58,534 bases of DNA from contig JAPOWG010000005.1 in assembly GCA_026707745.1 (NCBI GenBank), forward strand, positions 1-58,534, read 5' to 3'. Numbering within the stretch: the stretch's first letter is position 1; every line of letters begins with the position of its first letter. The position numbers and the translations under genes are program-made. Positions 44,572 through 53,211 of this stretch are shown in pieces. The notes under the pieces are model-generated. The model was not told where the DNA came from. It was given only the letters and a program-made list of their open reading frames with translations, and ran no database searches. The stretch is from Chloroflexota bacterium. GTDB lineage: Bacteria > Chloroflexota > Anaerolineae > Aggregatilineales > Phototrophicaceae.

Positions 44572-44792
44572 GCTGCAATCACTGGACATGCCTTGTAAGG
44601 CTTGTCCACTACTGAATATTGTACGCAGAGGTAACTTGCACAATATCAAAACAATACAAAAAAGCGGTCGATCCTTGCGAAACTTAACAAATTACTACGA
44701 AGTCCGCCAAGTCTAGCTCCCCCTCTCCCCTTGTGGGAGAGGGGGCCGGGGGGTGAGGGGTGCAAAAGCAACTGCAATCACCGGACATGCCT
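44572..44792. repeat. short direct repeats and R3 hairpin
   Basis: CTGCAATCAC-T/C-GGACATGCCT occurs near 44572 and again near 44770. Between them, an R3-type hairpin (CCCTCTCCCC with GGGAGAGGGG) lies at 44717-44761. I see no gene in the gap 44459-44916. Confidence 0.6.
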
Positions 44793-44916
44793 CTAGGGGC
44801 TACCAATCAGGTCGCCCGAAAATCACTGAAGCAATTTCGGTTTTGCGGCAATACCGCGCCCGATGATAAGGCGCCCCTTTGCCATCCCGTGAATCTATCA
44901 AAAGCGAGATGATGCC

Positions 44917-45306
44917 GTGGAACTAAAGACGATCGTACTTATCGCCCTCCTGGCGCTGGTCGCCTGGCTTGGTTGGTCTGTCCACCGCCGTTCAACGGGA
45001 CAGCAACCGATTTATGGCGGCGCCCCGGCCGCCATCTTCAACTTCCTTTCGGGACTGTGCTTCGTGGCCATCCTGCCCGCGGTCTGCGCATCGGTCCTGG
45101 TCTTGCACCCGGATATGCTGGAAGTCGCCGGGGTCACCCTCAGCCCCATCATCGTGATCCTCGTGGGCCTGGCAATATTGAGCCTCCTGTTCTCGATCCT
45201 CTTCGCCCTCTTCGAGCGCCGCCCCCTGGAGCGCGCGCGACAAGAAACAGCCCTGCGCGACGCCCAGGGCTGGACCGAACAGGATGCGAAGTCTTCCGGC
45301 TTATAA
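44917..45306 (+). CDS. membrane protein with three predicted segments, unknown function
   Basis: This 129-residue protein has hydrophobic segments at about residues 4-22, 38-62 and 73-96, and a charged C-terminal tail. The start is GTG 44917; nearby ATG codons are out of frame. It stands alone, flanked by repeat-rich gaps. I do not recognise the family. Confidence 0.6.
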   Translation: MELKTIVLIALLALVAWLGWSVHRRSTGQQPIYGGAPAAIFNFLSGLCFVAILPAVCASVLVLHPDMLEVAGVTLSPIIVILVGLAILSLLFSILFALFERRPLERARQETALRDAQGWTEQDAKSSGL

Positions 45307-45486
45307 GTCTTGTCGGCTAGTGCCTTGTTTGAAGCTGACTTAGGGTGACCTGAATGGGCGCGTAGTCACTGCCCTTCGACACTGATCTCTGGAGGGAAGC
45401 TCGTTTCAATGTTGCATCCCCCCAGCGCTCAATCACGATGCAAGTGTCGAGAACGGTATTTTGCAACGAGTTCGCGCGACCTTGGC

Positions 45487-45556
45487 TCCCCTCCCAGATG
45501 CTTCGGGTTTCCGCCCCCCGTTGAGCGGGGGGATCGAGGGGGGAACAGGCCGGGGG
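45487..45556. repeat. R3-type GC-rich hairpin downstream of gyrB
   Basis: CCGCCCCCCG, a 5-base loop and CGGGGGG form a very stable hairpin, preceded by the R3-like CTCCCCTCCCAGATGCTTCG. It lies just after the gyrB stop and might stop transcription, but no T-run follows. Confidence 0.55.
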
Positions 45557-45570
45557 ACTTGACTGACGAC

Positions 45571-47556
45571 CTAAATATCCAGGTTCCGCACCTGCCGAGC
45601 ATGCGTTTGAATGAAACGCCGGCGCGGCGGCACACTTGCGCCCATCAGCATATCGAATACCTTGTCCGCGTCCGCCGCGTCTTCAATCGTCACTTGCAGC
45701 AGCGTCCGCGTATCGGGATCCATCGTGGTCTCCCACAATTGATCCGGATTCATCTCACCCAGACCCTTGTAGCGCTGAATGCTGACCTTGTCCTTATTCT
45801 TGAAAGCCTTGATCGAGCGCTCCAACAATTGCGCGTCGTCCAGCCCGGCTTGCGGATAAACGTATTGCGTCTTTCTGCCGTTTTTCAGTAGATAAATCGG
45901 CGGCTGCGCAATATAGAGATGCCCCTGCTGGATGATCTGCGGCATGTGCCGAAAGAAGAAGGTCAAGAGCAAGGTGCGGATGTGGCTGCCGTCTACGTCA
46001 GCGTCAGTCATGATTATCACCCGGCCATATCGCAGCTTTTCAATCGTCATCTCGTCGTGGATGCCGGTGCCCAAAGCGGATATCAAAGACTTGATCTCGT
46101 TGTTGTCCAGCATCTTGTCGATGCGCGCCCGTTCTGTATTGAGTATCTTGCCGCGCAGCGGCAGAATCGCCTGAAAATGGCGATCCCTGCCTTGCTTGGC
46201 GCTGCCGCCGGCCGAGTCACCCTCGACCAGGTAGATTTCGGCCTCGTCGCCGCGCTGCGAGCAATCAGCCAATTTGCCCGGCAAGGTGCTGCTCTCCAGC
46301 AAACTGGGACCGCTGCGAACCAAATCTCGCGCTTTCTTGGCCGCCTCGCGCGCGCGTTTGCTGGTCATGCACTTGTCCACGATGCGGCGCGCTTCGCGGC
46401 TGTTGGTTTCCATAAATTCGTTTAGCGACTCGGTTACAACTTGCGAAACCGCGCCCTGCACCTCCGGATTCAAAAGCTTGACCTTTGTCTGGCTTTCGAA
46501 TTGCGGATCCGGATGCTTGACGCTGACTATCGCCGTTAGCCCTTCCAGCGTGTCATTGCCGGAAAAGTTTCCGTCCTTTTCTTTCAGCAACCCCGCTTTC
46601 CTGGCGTATCGGTTGATCACGCCCGTTACCGCCGACCGCAAGCCCGTGACATGCGTGCCTCCGTCCGGCGTATTGATGGTGTTGGTAAAAGCCAGCTCCG
46701 TTGTGATCGCTACATCCGAATATTGCATCGCTACTTCGACGCCGACCTTGTAGGGCGCGTCGTTGCGATCTACGAATTCAATGTCCCGCTCCGCATGAAT
46801 GATATTGTGGATGCCACGACGGCTGCGATTCAAATAACGCACGAAGGAACGCAAGCCGCCGTCAAAATAGAACGTGACCTCGCGCGGAATGGGCTTGGCT
46901 CGTTCGTCGCGCAGTGTAATCGTCACTTGCCGAGTCACAAAAGCCATTTCCCGAAAACGTGTCATCAAGGTATGGAAGTTGAAATCGTTCTCTTCCATGA
47001 CGCTGAAGTCAGGTACAAATGAAATCAGGGTACCCGTTTCTTCGCCAGCGCGGAGCTTTCGCAACTTTTTGACGCGGCTTGTGGTCAAGCCTTCCTCATA
47101 GGTCTGCCGCCAAACATGGCCATCGCGATATATCGTGGCGGTCAATTCAGCCGACAAGGCGTTCACCGCCGACACGCCGACGCCATGCAAACCGCCGCTG
47201 ACGGTGTAAACCTCGTTGTCGAACTTTCCGCCCGCGCCAATCACTGTCATGACGACCTCAAGCGCCGGCTTGCCGCTTTCGTGCATATCGACTGGAATGC
47301 CGACGCCGTTATCCCGGATCGTCGCCCCGCCGTTATCGTGCAACGTCACTTCGATTCGATCGCAACGCCCGGCCAAGGCTTCGTCAATTGAGTTGTCAAC
47401 GACCTCATAGATCAAGTGATGCAGCGCGCTCGCATCGGTGCCCCCAACGTACATGCCCGGGCGCCTGCGAACATGCTCTCGCGGACTCAGCTGCTGGATG
47501 TTCTTCGCGGTATAGCCATTCTGCTGCTGTTCCACTACTTCCTTGTCTTTCGCCAT
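45571..47556 (-). CDS. gyrB: DNA gyrase subunit B (type IIA topoisomerase ATPase subunit)
   Basis: The 661-residue subunit has a GHKL ATPase domain (EVVDNSIDEALAG, DNGVGIPVDMH, GGLHGVG), a transducer domain, and a TOPRIM domain with EGDSAGGSAKQGRDR and DADVDGSHIRTLLLTFFFR. A short C-terminal region follows (MGASVPPRRRFI). The first 50 codons of the open frame, back to 47706, look like leader, so I start it at ATG 47556 with AGGAG upstream. gyrB and parE are hard to separate by eye, and gyrA is not here. Confidence 0.92.
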   Translation of the reverse strand: MAKDKEVVEQQQNGYTAKNIQQLSPREHVRRRPGMYVGGTDASALHHLIYEVVDNSIDEALAGRCDRIEVTLHDNGGATIRDNGVGIPVDMHESGKPALEVVMTVIGAGGKFDNEVYTVSGGLHGVGVSAVNALSAELTATIYRDGHVWRQTYEEGLTTSRVKKLRKLRAGEETGTLISFVPDFSVMEENDFNFHTLMTRFREMAFVTRQVTITLRDERAKPIPREVTFYFDGGLRSFVRYLNRSRRGIHNIIHAERDIEFVDRNDAPYKVGVEVAMQYSDVAITTELAFTNTINTPDGGTHVTGLRSAVTGVINRYARKAGLLKEKDGNFSGNDTLEGLTAIVSVKHPDPQFESQTKVKLLNPEVQGAVSQVVTESLNEFMETNSREARRIVDKCMTSKRAREAAKKARDLVRSGPSLLESSTLPGKLADCSQRGDEAEIYLVEGDSAGGSAKQGRDRHFQAILPLRGKILNTERARIDKMLDNNEIKSLISALGTGIHDEMTIEKLRYGRVIIMTDADVDGSHIRTLLLTFFFRHMPQIIQQGHLYIAQPPIYLLKNGRKTQYVYPQAGLDDAQLLERSIKAFKNKDKVSIQRYKGLGEMNPDQLWETTMDPDTRTLLQVTIEDAADADKVFDMLMGASVPPRRRFIQTHARQVRNLDI

Positions 47557-47677
47557 GGTGTCTCCTGCTAGCCAAACACTAACCGCCGCGGCTACTATTA
47601 GGTCCCGATTCTCATCGAAATATGCCAACAAGAATACTGACTGTTTTCCGAATGAAAGACGACGTTTCTCTTCATTA

Positions 47678-47706
47678 ATTATACTAGACTGTAGAAGAAG
47701 GGACAA
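47678..47706 (-). promoter_or_regulatory. promoter of gyrB
   Basis: The minus strand reads TTGTCC, 17 bases, TATAAT. It leaves a leader of about 115 bases. Confidence 0.6.
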
Positions 47707-47738
47707 CGGGCGAGGCTAGCAATTTGAGCCCTGCAGCA

Positions 47739-47767
47739 TTGACAGGTCTGGGGGCGACTCCTACAAT
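47739..47767 (+). promoter_or_regulatory. promoter of tRNA-Arg
   Basis: TTGACA, 17 bases, TACAAT; the -10 ends 10 bases before the tRNA 5' end. Confidence 0.75.
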
Positions 47768-47777
47768 TTCGCCAATT

Positions 47778-47850
47778 GCCTCTGTAGCTCAGTGGACAGA
47801 GCACCGGTCTTCTAAACCGTTGGTCGCAGGTTCGAGTCCTGCCAGGGGCG
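47778..47850 (+). tRNA. tRNA-Arg (anticodon UCU)
   Basis: This 73-base cloverleaf has acceptor GCCTCTG pairing with CAGGGGC (one T-G pair), D arm GCTC/GAGC, anticodon stem CCGGT/ACCGT with loop CTTCTAA (anticodon TCT), and T arm GCAGG-TTCGAGT-CCTGC. The discriminator base is G, and CCA is not encoded. It decodes AGA and AGG. Confidence 0.95.
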
Positions 47851-47883
47851 TTTCACAAGCCTAAAGCAATACGCGCGACTGAC

Positions 47884-49170
47884 CTACGCGATAATGTCGC
47901 TGAATAACTGCTGGATTTCGCCGGAAAGTCTCGTCTTTGACGACTTGGCCCATTTCTCCAGTGACCGGTAGTGCGTAACTGCTTCGGCTCGACGCCCTAA
48001 ATGCACGTACAGCCTCAGCAGCTTCTTGTGAATCGCTTCATTAGAGTAGTCCGTGTCAAGCGCCCGCGTCAATGTATGCAGCGCCAACTCATGCTTCCCG
48101 TCCTGCGCCCAATACGCTGCGGTGTTTTCAAGCGCCTCGATATAAGCAATCTGGAATGCCTCTCGCCGCTCCAGGATCCACTGGTCATTGTGCCCCTGCA
48201 AAAACGGACCGCGATACAAATTGGCAACTCGCTGCCAAACTTCAAAGGGATCATCGGGCTCGCCGTAGCGCCCAATCATCAGCGCTTCAATGAATTCGAA
48301 TGCGTCAAAGTAAAATGGTACCTCCGGATCAATGCGGTAATAAGTGCCGTCGTGCATCAGCGCGTCGATTCCCAGCGCCTTGTGCAACCGTCGTTTGGTA
48401 ACATGGAAAACGTTGACAGCTTGATCGATATCCAGCCCCGGCCAAAATGTCTCGCAAATCTCGTTCCGCGTCACTACCGGCCGATCCAGCGCGAAAAATA
48501 ACAGCAAGCGCGGTAAATGCCCTTCCCAGCGGTCAACCAAATGATCGCCCAGGAAAACGTACCCCGGGCCCAGCGATAGCACTTTGAGCTCGGCGCCTTC
48601 GCTATTTCGATTCTGATAGAAATCCTCACGAACAAGATGGTCATCGCGCAAGATAACAGCGTGCCCCTTCGCAATCATCGACAGCCACGGCATACGGGGC
48701 AAGGTCCGTGTATTGATAACGAGCTTGCACCTCTCCGGCAACAAATGGGACAGGCGTTCGATTAGACGCTGCACGTCATCGGCCCGGTCGGCGCGGTCAA
48801 ACTCGTCCAATATAAGATAATACGCGCCATCGTGCAATTCACTCAACTCGCTTACAAAAGCGCGCAAGACATCGTCAAGGTATTTGTAGGGATTCTTTAG
48901 AACCTTGCTTTGCAACAAGTTGATATAACGGCCGAACGTCGCGTGCTGGCTCGACATGCCGTCTGTGAAGCTGGTCATAAAATTGATCAAGTTGATGTCG
49001 TCCAGATCGAATGAATAGTAGAAACTCCGGATATCGGGTTCACCTACTAGACTCGCGAGTAAGACGTTCCGTAACCGGTTTGTAGGATGCAAAAGCACTA
49101 TTTTCGCATCTGCTGCATATCGGTTGAAAACTTCAAGCGCGGGCTGCACCCTGCCTTGTATGCTCATCAT
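47884..49170 (-). CDS. SARP/BTAD-type regulator with degenerate NTPase-like domain
   Basis: This 428-residue protein has an N-terminal region (1-190) that looks like a STAND/AAA fold. The Walker-A position reads LLHPTNRLRNVLL, with no GxxxxGKT, while a Walker-B-like LILDEFDRAD and a sensor-like LVINTRTLPR remain. An OmpR-type winged helix follows at about 200-285 (LLLFFALDRPVVTRNEI, FHVTKRRLHKALG). A BTAD tetratricopeptide-like domain at about 290-428 completes it. It probably regulates transcription without hydrolysing ATP. Target genes are unknown, and it is a single gene. Two adjacent ATGs (49170 and 49167) are possible starts. Confidence 0.75.
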   Translation of the reverse strand: MMSIQGRVQPALEVFNRYAADAKIVLLHPTNRLRNVLLASLVGEPDIRSFYYSFDLDDINLINFMTSFTDGMSSQHATFGRYINLLQSKVLKNPYKYLDDVLRAFVSELSELHDGAYYLILDEFDRADRADDVQRLIERLSHLLPERCKLVINTRTLPRMPWLSMIAKGHAVILRDDHLVREDFYQNRNSEGAELKVLSLGPGYVFLGDHLVDRWEGHLPRLLLFFALDRPVVTRNEICETFWPGLDIDQAVNVFHVTKRRLHKALGIDALMHDGTYYRIDPEVPFYFDAFEFIEALMIGRYGEPDDPFEVWQRVANLYRGPFLQGHNDQWILERREAFQIAYIEALENTAAYWAQDGKHELALHTLTRALDTDYSNEAIHKKLLRLYVHLGRRAEAVTHYRSLEKWAKSSKTRLSGEIQQLFSDIIA

Positions 49171-49805
49171 ACCTGATCTCGTTTATCGAATACGGTTTGT
49201 CATTGTTATAGTGTATCACAAACAATAATATGCTGACAGGCGACGAAAAGGAAAAACATACTCGGCTCTATCTTTCTATAAGCGCTGCCCAACTGCAACC
49301 ATAATACAGCATTTCCAAAATCGCAGCCCTTGCCCTCCCCACAAAAATAAGACCGAACACTGCTACATTTTCCAAATGAGTCGCGAAAATCATATCTCTA
49401 TATGTAATGAAAAGTAATAATCCGCGCAAAAGTCAAACCCCAGGCCGCTCTTGAAAGTCATGAATTGCCACCAGGCACTTTCACTGTCGCATTAAAGCAA
49501 AAGACCATATTGACCCGGAACGCCCTTTCCTGATGCCTCGGGATACTTCTCCCGTCAGCCGGCGGAGGAGCGGACATGTTTGAAGCAACACGTTAAGATC
49601 GTGACGGGCCAGCCACTGGCGTAGGGCAGTGTCGACGGGCAGTGTCTACGCGCCCTACCAGGCCGCTCGAAAATCAACCCTCTGTTCTCTCAGTGAGTCC
49701 AGGTAAGTCGTGCAACAATTCGCAGAATCGTTGTAGGGGCGAGCCTTGGCTCGCCCACCGTTCCAGCTAGGTTTTGCGGGCGACCCGACGGACTCTGTTG
49801 AAATA

Positions 49806-49852
49806 CACCCCTCATCCCCCGGCCCCTTCTCCCACAAGGGGAGAAGGGGAGT
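49806..49852. repeat. R3 hairpin, inverted orientation
   Basis: CCTCATCCCCCGGCCCC is followed by the stem CTTCTCCC/GGGGAGAAGG. It is the reverse complement of the usual R3 order. Confidence 0.7.
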
Positions 49853-49877
49853 CTTGTGACCCGTATTGAGCCTTTTA

Positions 49878-49917
49878 GCCCCTCTCCCTTTATGGGAGAG
49901 GGGTTTGGGGTGAGGGT
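49878..49917. repeat. R3 hairpin
   Basis: CCCCTCTCCC and GGGAGAGGGG form the stem, followed by TTTGGGGTGAGGG. It is identical over 39 bases to the copy at 52588. Confidence 0.8.
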
Positions 49918-50201
49918 CTAGGCAGTTCTTCAACAGACTCCGACGGCTCGCCCCTACCACCGACTATTATTCTGGAGTTGAATGACTTTGCCGGTCCGAC
50001 TGAGAGCACAGAGACAAAGAAGAAAAAGATCGATTTTTTCGGAAGTTTCGCCGAAACGCCCTACAATTCATTACTATTGTGGATTTTGCATTACTTTTTT
50101 TCTGCTTCTCGTGACCAAGAAAATTTCTCTGTGCTCTCTGTGTCCTCTGTGCTTAGATTTTTTTATGACTTACCTGCAACGACTTCTGCGCCCCTTTTTT
50201 G

Positions 50202-50288
50202 GTAAACCGCGATCTGCGGTAGCCGAGCAGGTCTGTTATTTTGTGTGAGCGCGGTAGCCCAAATTCGCCGGTTGCGCGCCGAGCGGCT
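50202..50288 (+). repeat. R1 repeat, copy K
   Basis: It reads TAAACCGCGATCTGCGGTAG, then TCTGTTATTTTGTGTGAGCG, then CCCAAATTCGCCGGTTGCGC, and ends GAGCGGCT. It is one of the most complete copies. Confidence 0.9.
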
Positions 50289-50348
50289 GTGGTGAATGTA
50301 TTTGCTTGCGCTTACTCCTGGAGCTGGATTGCCGCCGAAGACGACAAT

Positions 50349-52091
50349 CTATCCGCCCGCTTCCGCCTCCAATTGCACCAATTCTCGCCTCAAGGTTTTT
50401 CCAACCGCGGTCTTGGGCAATTCCGCGATGAACGCGATGCGGCGTGGAATCTCGTACTGCGCCAGCTTGTCCTCAAGGAATGCGATGATATCCTCCGCTG
50501 TGGCATCCTGATCCTGTTTCAAAACGATCCAGGCTTTTAGCGCTTCTTGTCCCGTTCTCTCCGGATGCGGGATGGCCGCAACGCCGACTTCCAACACCGC
50601 GGGATGAGCGCTTATAGCCTTCTCAACCGTCGTTGGATAGACGTTGAAGCCGCCTATCAGCGCCATATCCTTTTTCCGATCGACGATATAAAAATAGCCG
50701 TCTTCGTCCATGCGCGCGATATCGCCGGTATACAGCCAGCGCTTGCCGTCCTTCTCTCTCAGCACGTTTTGCGTCTCTTCCAGCATGCCATGATAGCCCA
50801 CCATCACATTGGGGCCGGCCATCACCAACTCCCCGACCTCCCCAACCGGCACATCACTCTCCCCGTCCTCAAGGCTGACAATGCGCATATCCATTTCCGG
50901 CAGCGGCAAGCCGATCGATCCGGGTCGGTTTTCCTTATAGATCGGGTTGACGTGGGTTGCGGTCGGCGCCTCGCTCATGCCAAAGCCTTCCAGCACCGAG
51001 CCGCCCGAAAGTCGCTCGAATTCCTCTTTCGTCGCGGGCGGCAGGGGCGCGGACCCGCTCAAACACAAGTGCAGGGAACTCAGGTCCACTTCCCCGCTCT
51101 TGACCCTGGGATGGTTGTTGATCGCATTGTAAAGAGCTGGAACGCCGGGAAACAACGTCGTACGAAAAGTCTCGATATTGCCGAGCACATCGTCGATATC
51201 ACGGGGATTCGGCACCAGTACGATCTTGCAGCCCCGGTAGACGCTTGTGCTGACCACAACGACCAATCCATATACGTGGAAAAACGGTATCCCGCCCAGA
51301 AAGATCTCGTCCTCGCTTGAAGTATCTAACAGATCCAATATGCCTTCCGCTTGCAGCATGTTCGCCACCAAAGCGCGATGCTTGGACATGGCGGCCTTGG
51401 GTACGCCGGTGGTCCCGCCCGTGTATTGGAAAATCGCCAGGTCATCCGGTCCAACCGCCACCGCCGCCCTTTTGCCGTCGTACTCTCGCAAAAGATCCTG
51501 GAACCAGTGGTCGCCGCTTTCCAACTTGGCTAGAAAATGACCATCCTTCTTTTCCCTGGCGATGGTGAACAAGAACTTCGCCAAAGGCGGCAGGTACTCC
51601 TTGACATTGGCGACGATGACGGTCTGTACTTTTGTGCGCGGCTGAACTTGTTTCACGAGATCGTAAAAGAGCGTCATCGTCAGTACAAATTCGGCGTCGC
51701 AATCATTGATCTGATGCGCCATCTTGTCCGCGGGATACGTCGGATTTGTCGCGGCGACTACGCCCCCGGCCTTGAGAATCGCATAAAAACTGATCACAAA
51801 GGCCACCGAGTTCGGCATCACGATTGCGACGCGATCGCTCTTTTTCAGTCCCAGATCAACCAGGGCAGCCGCCAAAGCATCCGACGCGCGATCAAGTTCC
51901 GCATACGTGAAGTTTTTGCTGACCCGCCCGATCACGGGCAAGGCCGCCGGTGTGATCAAAGCCGTGTTCTGCGGGATTCTCGCGCTCGTATCCTTTAAGA
52001 ACTGGTGCAACGGCACTTCGGGGAATTCGAGCGCTGTCGGCATACCCACATCATAGTTCTCGATCCATGGACGCTCCGCATAAGTGACCAT
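50349..52091 (-). CDS. fadD: long-chain acyl-CoA synthetase (AMP-forming)
   Basis: This 580-residue ANL ligase has the AMP-binding loop FQYTGGTTGVPKAAM, GFGMSEAPTATHVNP, YTGDIARMDEDGYFYI and the C-domain lysine in TAVGKTLRREL. It activates fatty acids as acyl-CoA. The start is ATG 52091, preceded by GGAGCGG and after an in-frame TTG at 52094. A TGn-extended -10 lies upstream. The thioesterase at 52661 is on the same strand but more than 500 bases upstream. The exact chain length is unknown. Confidence 0.88.
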   Translation of the reverse strand: MVTYAERPWIENYDVGMPTALEFPEVPLHQFLKDTSARIPQNTALITPAALPVIGRVSKNFTYAELDRASDALAAALVDLGLKKSDRVAIVMPNSVAFVISFYAILKAGGVVAATNPTYPADKMAHQINDCDAEFVLTMTLFYDLVKQVQPRTKVQTVIVANVKEYLPPLAKFLFTIAREKKDGHFLAKLESGDHWFQDLLREYDGKRAAVAVGPDDLAIFQYTGGTTGVPKAAMSKHRALVANMLQAEGILDLLDTSSEDEIFLGGIPFFHVYGLVVVVSTSVYRGCKIVLVPNPRDIDDVLGNIETFRTTLFPGVPALYNAINNHPRVKSGEVDLSSLHLCLSGSAPLPPATKEEFERLSGGSVLEGFGMSEAPTATHVNPIYKENRPGSIGLPLPEMDMRIVSLEDGESDVPVGEVGELVMAGPNVMVGYHGMLEETQNVLREKDGKRWLYTGDIARMDEDGYFYIVDRKKDMALIGGFNVYPTTVEKAISAHPAVLEVGVAAIPHPERTGQEALKAWIVLKQDQDATAEDIIAFLEDKLAQYEIPRRIAFIAELPKTAVGKTLRRELVQLEAEAGG

Positions 52092-52134
52092 CAAAAACCC
52101 GCTCCAATTTCATATCTGACCAAGTATGCGCCAT

Positions 52135-52143
52135 AGTATAACA
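52135..52143 (-). promoter_or_regulatory. extended -10 promoter candidate for fadD
   Basis: The minus strand reads TGTTATACT about 45 bases before the start codon. The -35 (TTACCT) is weak. Confidence 0.45.
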
Positions 52144-52304
52144 TAGCTGCAAATCAAAGGTAAAACCGCTCCACCCAAGCGAGTGTCTAATATCATCTGG
52201 AAAGGATATGTTCGAAGCAAGGCGCTACGATGAACCCGGTCCGTCGTGAAAACTGTACCGACGACCAAAAACCCGTCTACAACTACCTCGATACCCGTAG
52301 GGCC

Positions 52305-52475
52305 GACCGGCGGTCAGTGTCGAAGGGCAGTGTCGGCGGTCAGTGTCTACGCGACCTACGCGACCAATCTGGTCGCCCGAAACTGTCCACTCTGTGCCCT
52401 CAGTAAAACCAGGTAAGTCATGCAATTTCCGCTTCAACGTCGAGCCGTAGGGGCGAGCCTTGGCTCGCCCGAAAC
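52305..52475. repeat. R4 repeat array with hairpin
   Basis: GGTCAGTGTC and GGGCAGTGTC units recur three times at 52311-52355. They are followed by CTACGCGACCTACGCGACC, the module CCAGGTAAGTCATGCAA, and the perfect hairpin GGGCGAGCCTTGGCTCGCCC. The block at 49617-49765 is a diverged copy; 58359-58407 carries part of it inverted. I see no gene in the gap 52092-52660. Confidence 0.65.
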
Positions 52476-52491
52476 TGTCTCCTCTTTTTTC

Positions 52492-52578
52492 ATAAACCGC
52501 GATTTGCGGTAGCCGAGGGGGTATATTATTTTGTGTCAGCGCGGTAGCCCAAATTCGCCGATTACGCGCCGAGCGGCT
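52492..52578 (+). repeat. R1 repeat, copy L
   Basis: It reads TAAACCGCGATTTGCGGTAG, then GTATATTATTTTGTGTCAGC, then CCCAAATTCGCCGATTACGC, and ends GAGCGGCT. Confidence 0.9.
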
Positions 52579-52587
52579 GTGGCATAA

Positions 52588-52626
52588 GCCCCTCTCCCTT
52601 TATGGGAGAGGGGTTTGGGGTGAGGG
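52588..52626. repeat. R3 hairpin
   Basis: CCCCTCTCCC and GGGAGAGGGG form the stem, then TTTGGGGTGAGGG. It follows R1 copy L after 9 bases. Confidence 0.8.
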
Positions 52627-52660
52627 TTGTAGTGGTCCCAAGACATCGCCATTTAGCGCG

Positions 52661-53086
52661 CTATCCATCACCTGATGGCCCCAGCCAGGCCGACCAAGCC
52701 GCGGGAAGCCGAACGATCCGCCCGCCGCTGTCCAGACAGACCAGCTTCAGCCTCGCCTTGAACAAGCGCTCTCCGCTGAGCGCGTCAACGATCTCGCAAG
52801 CGAAGCTGACAGTGCGGCTCCTGTAGTCGGCAATCCAGGTGCGCACGGTTATTTCTTGATCGTACCGCGCAGCCATGAGATACTTCGCTTCCAGTTCCCC
52901 GGCCGCCAGGAAGTGGCCCGCGCGCTCAACCGCCGCGTAACTGAATCCCTGGTCTCGCATATACGCGCTGCGCCCCTCTTCAAACCACACCAAATAGGCG
53001 GCATGATGCACGATGCCCATCTTGTCCGTTTCGGCATAACGGACGTGGAAACTGATCTCGCTTACAAAACGGTCGGCGGACGCCAT
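52661..53086 (-). CDS. acyl-CoA thioesterase, YbgC/4HBT family
   Basis: This 141-residue single hot-dog-fold protein begins FHVRYAETDKMGIVHHAAYLVWFEEGR, with the YbgC-type catalytic Asp in ETDKMG and the His of VHH. It hydrolyses acyl-CoA; substrate length is unknown. It starts at ATG 53086 with AGGGAT upstream. It diverges from the tandem DsbA gene. Confidence 0.88.
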   Translation of the reverse strand: MASADRFVSEISFHVRYAETDKMGIVHHAAYLVWFEEGRSAYMRDQGFSYAAVERAGHFLAAGELEAKYLMAARYDQEITVRTWIADYRSRTVSFACEIVDALSGERLFKARLKLVCLDSGGRIVRLPAAWSAWLGPSGDG

Positions 53087-53211
53087 CAATATCCCTGTAC
53101 AATTTCTTCAAATCGCATAGTCTACTCCTTGATGCCCGCGACATACAAGTATTGAATGCTGGCTTATTTCTGCGACACTTGAAGCGCACGACGAAAACAA
53201 GAGGGACTGTG

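Larger units (their letters stand above)
49171..50201. other. long intergenic region with repeat debris
   Basis: This 1-kb stretch has no convincing gene. 49190-49450 is AT-rich relative to the window. 49617-49765 resembles 52305-52475 (modules GGGCAGTGTCTACGCG, CCAGGTAAGTC and GGGGCGAGCCTTGGCTCGCCC). Two R3 hairpins lie at 49806-49852 (inverted) and 49878-49917. 50129-50160 carries CTCTGTGTCCTCTGTGC, whose inverse occurs near 58236. Confidence 0.6.
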
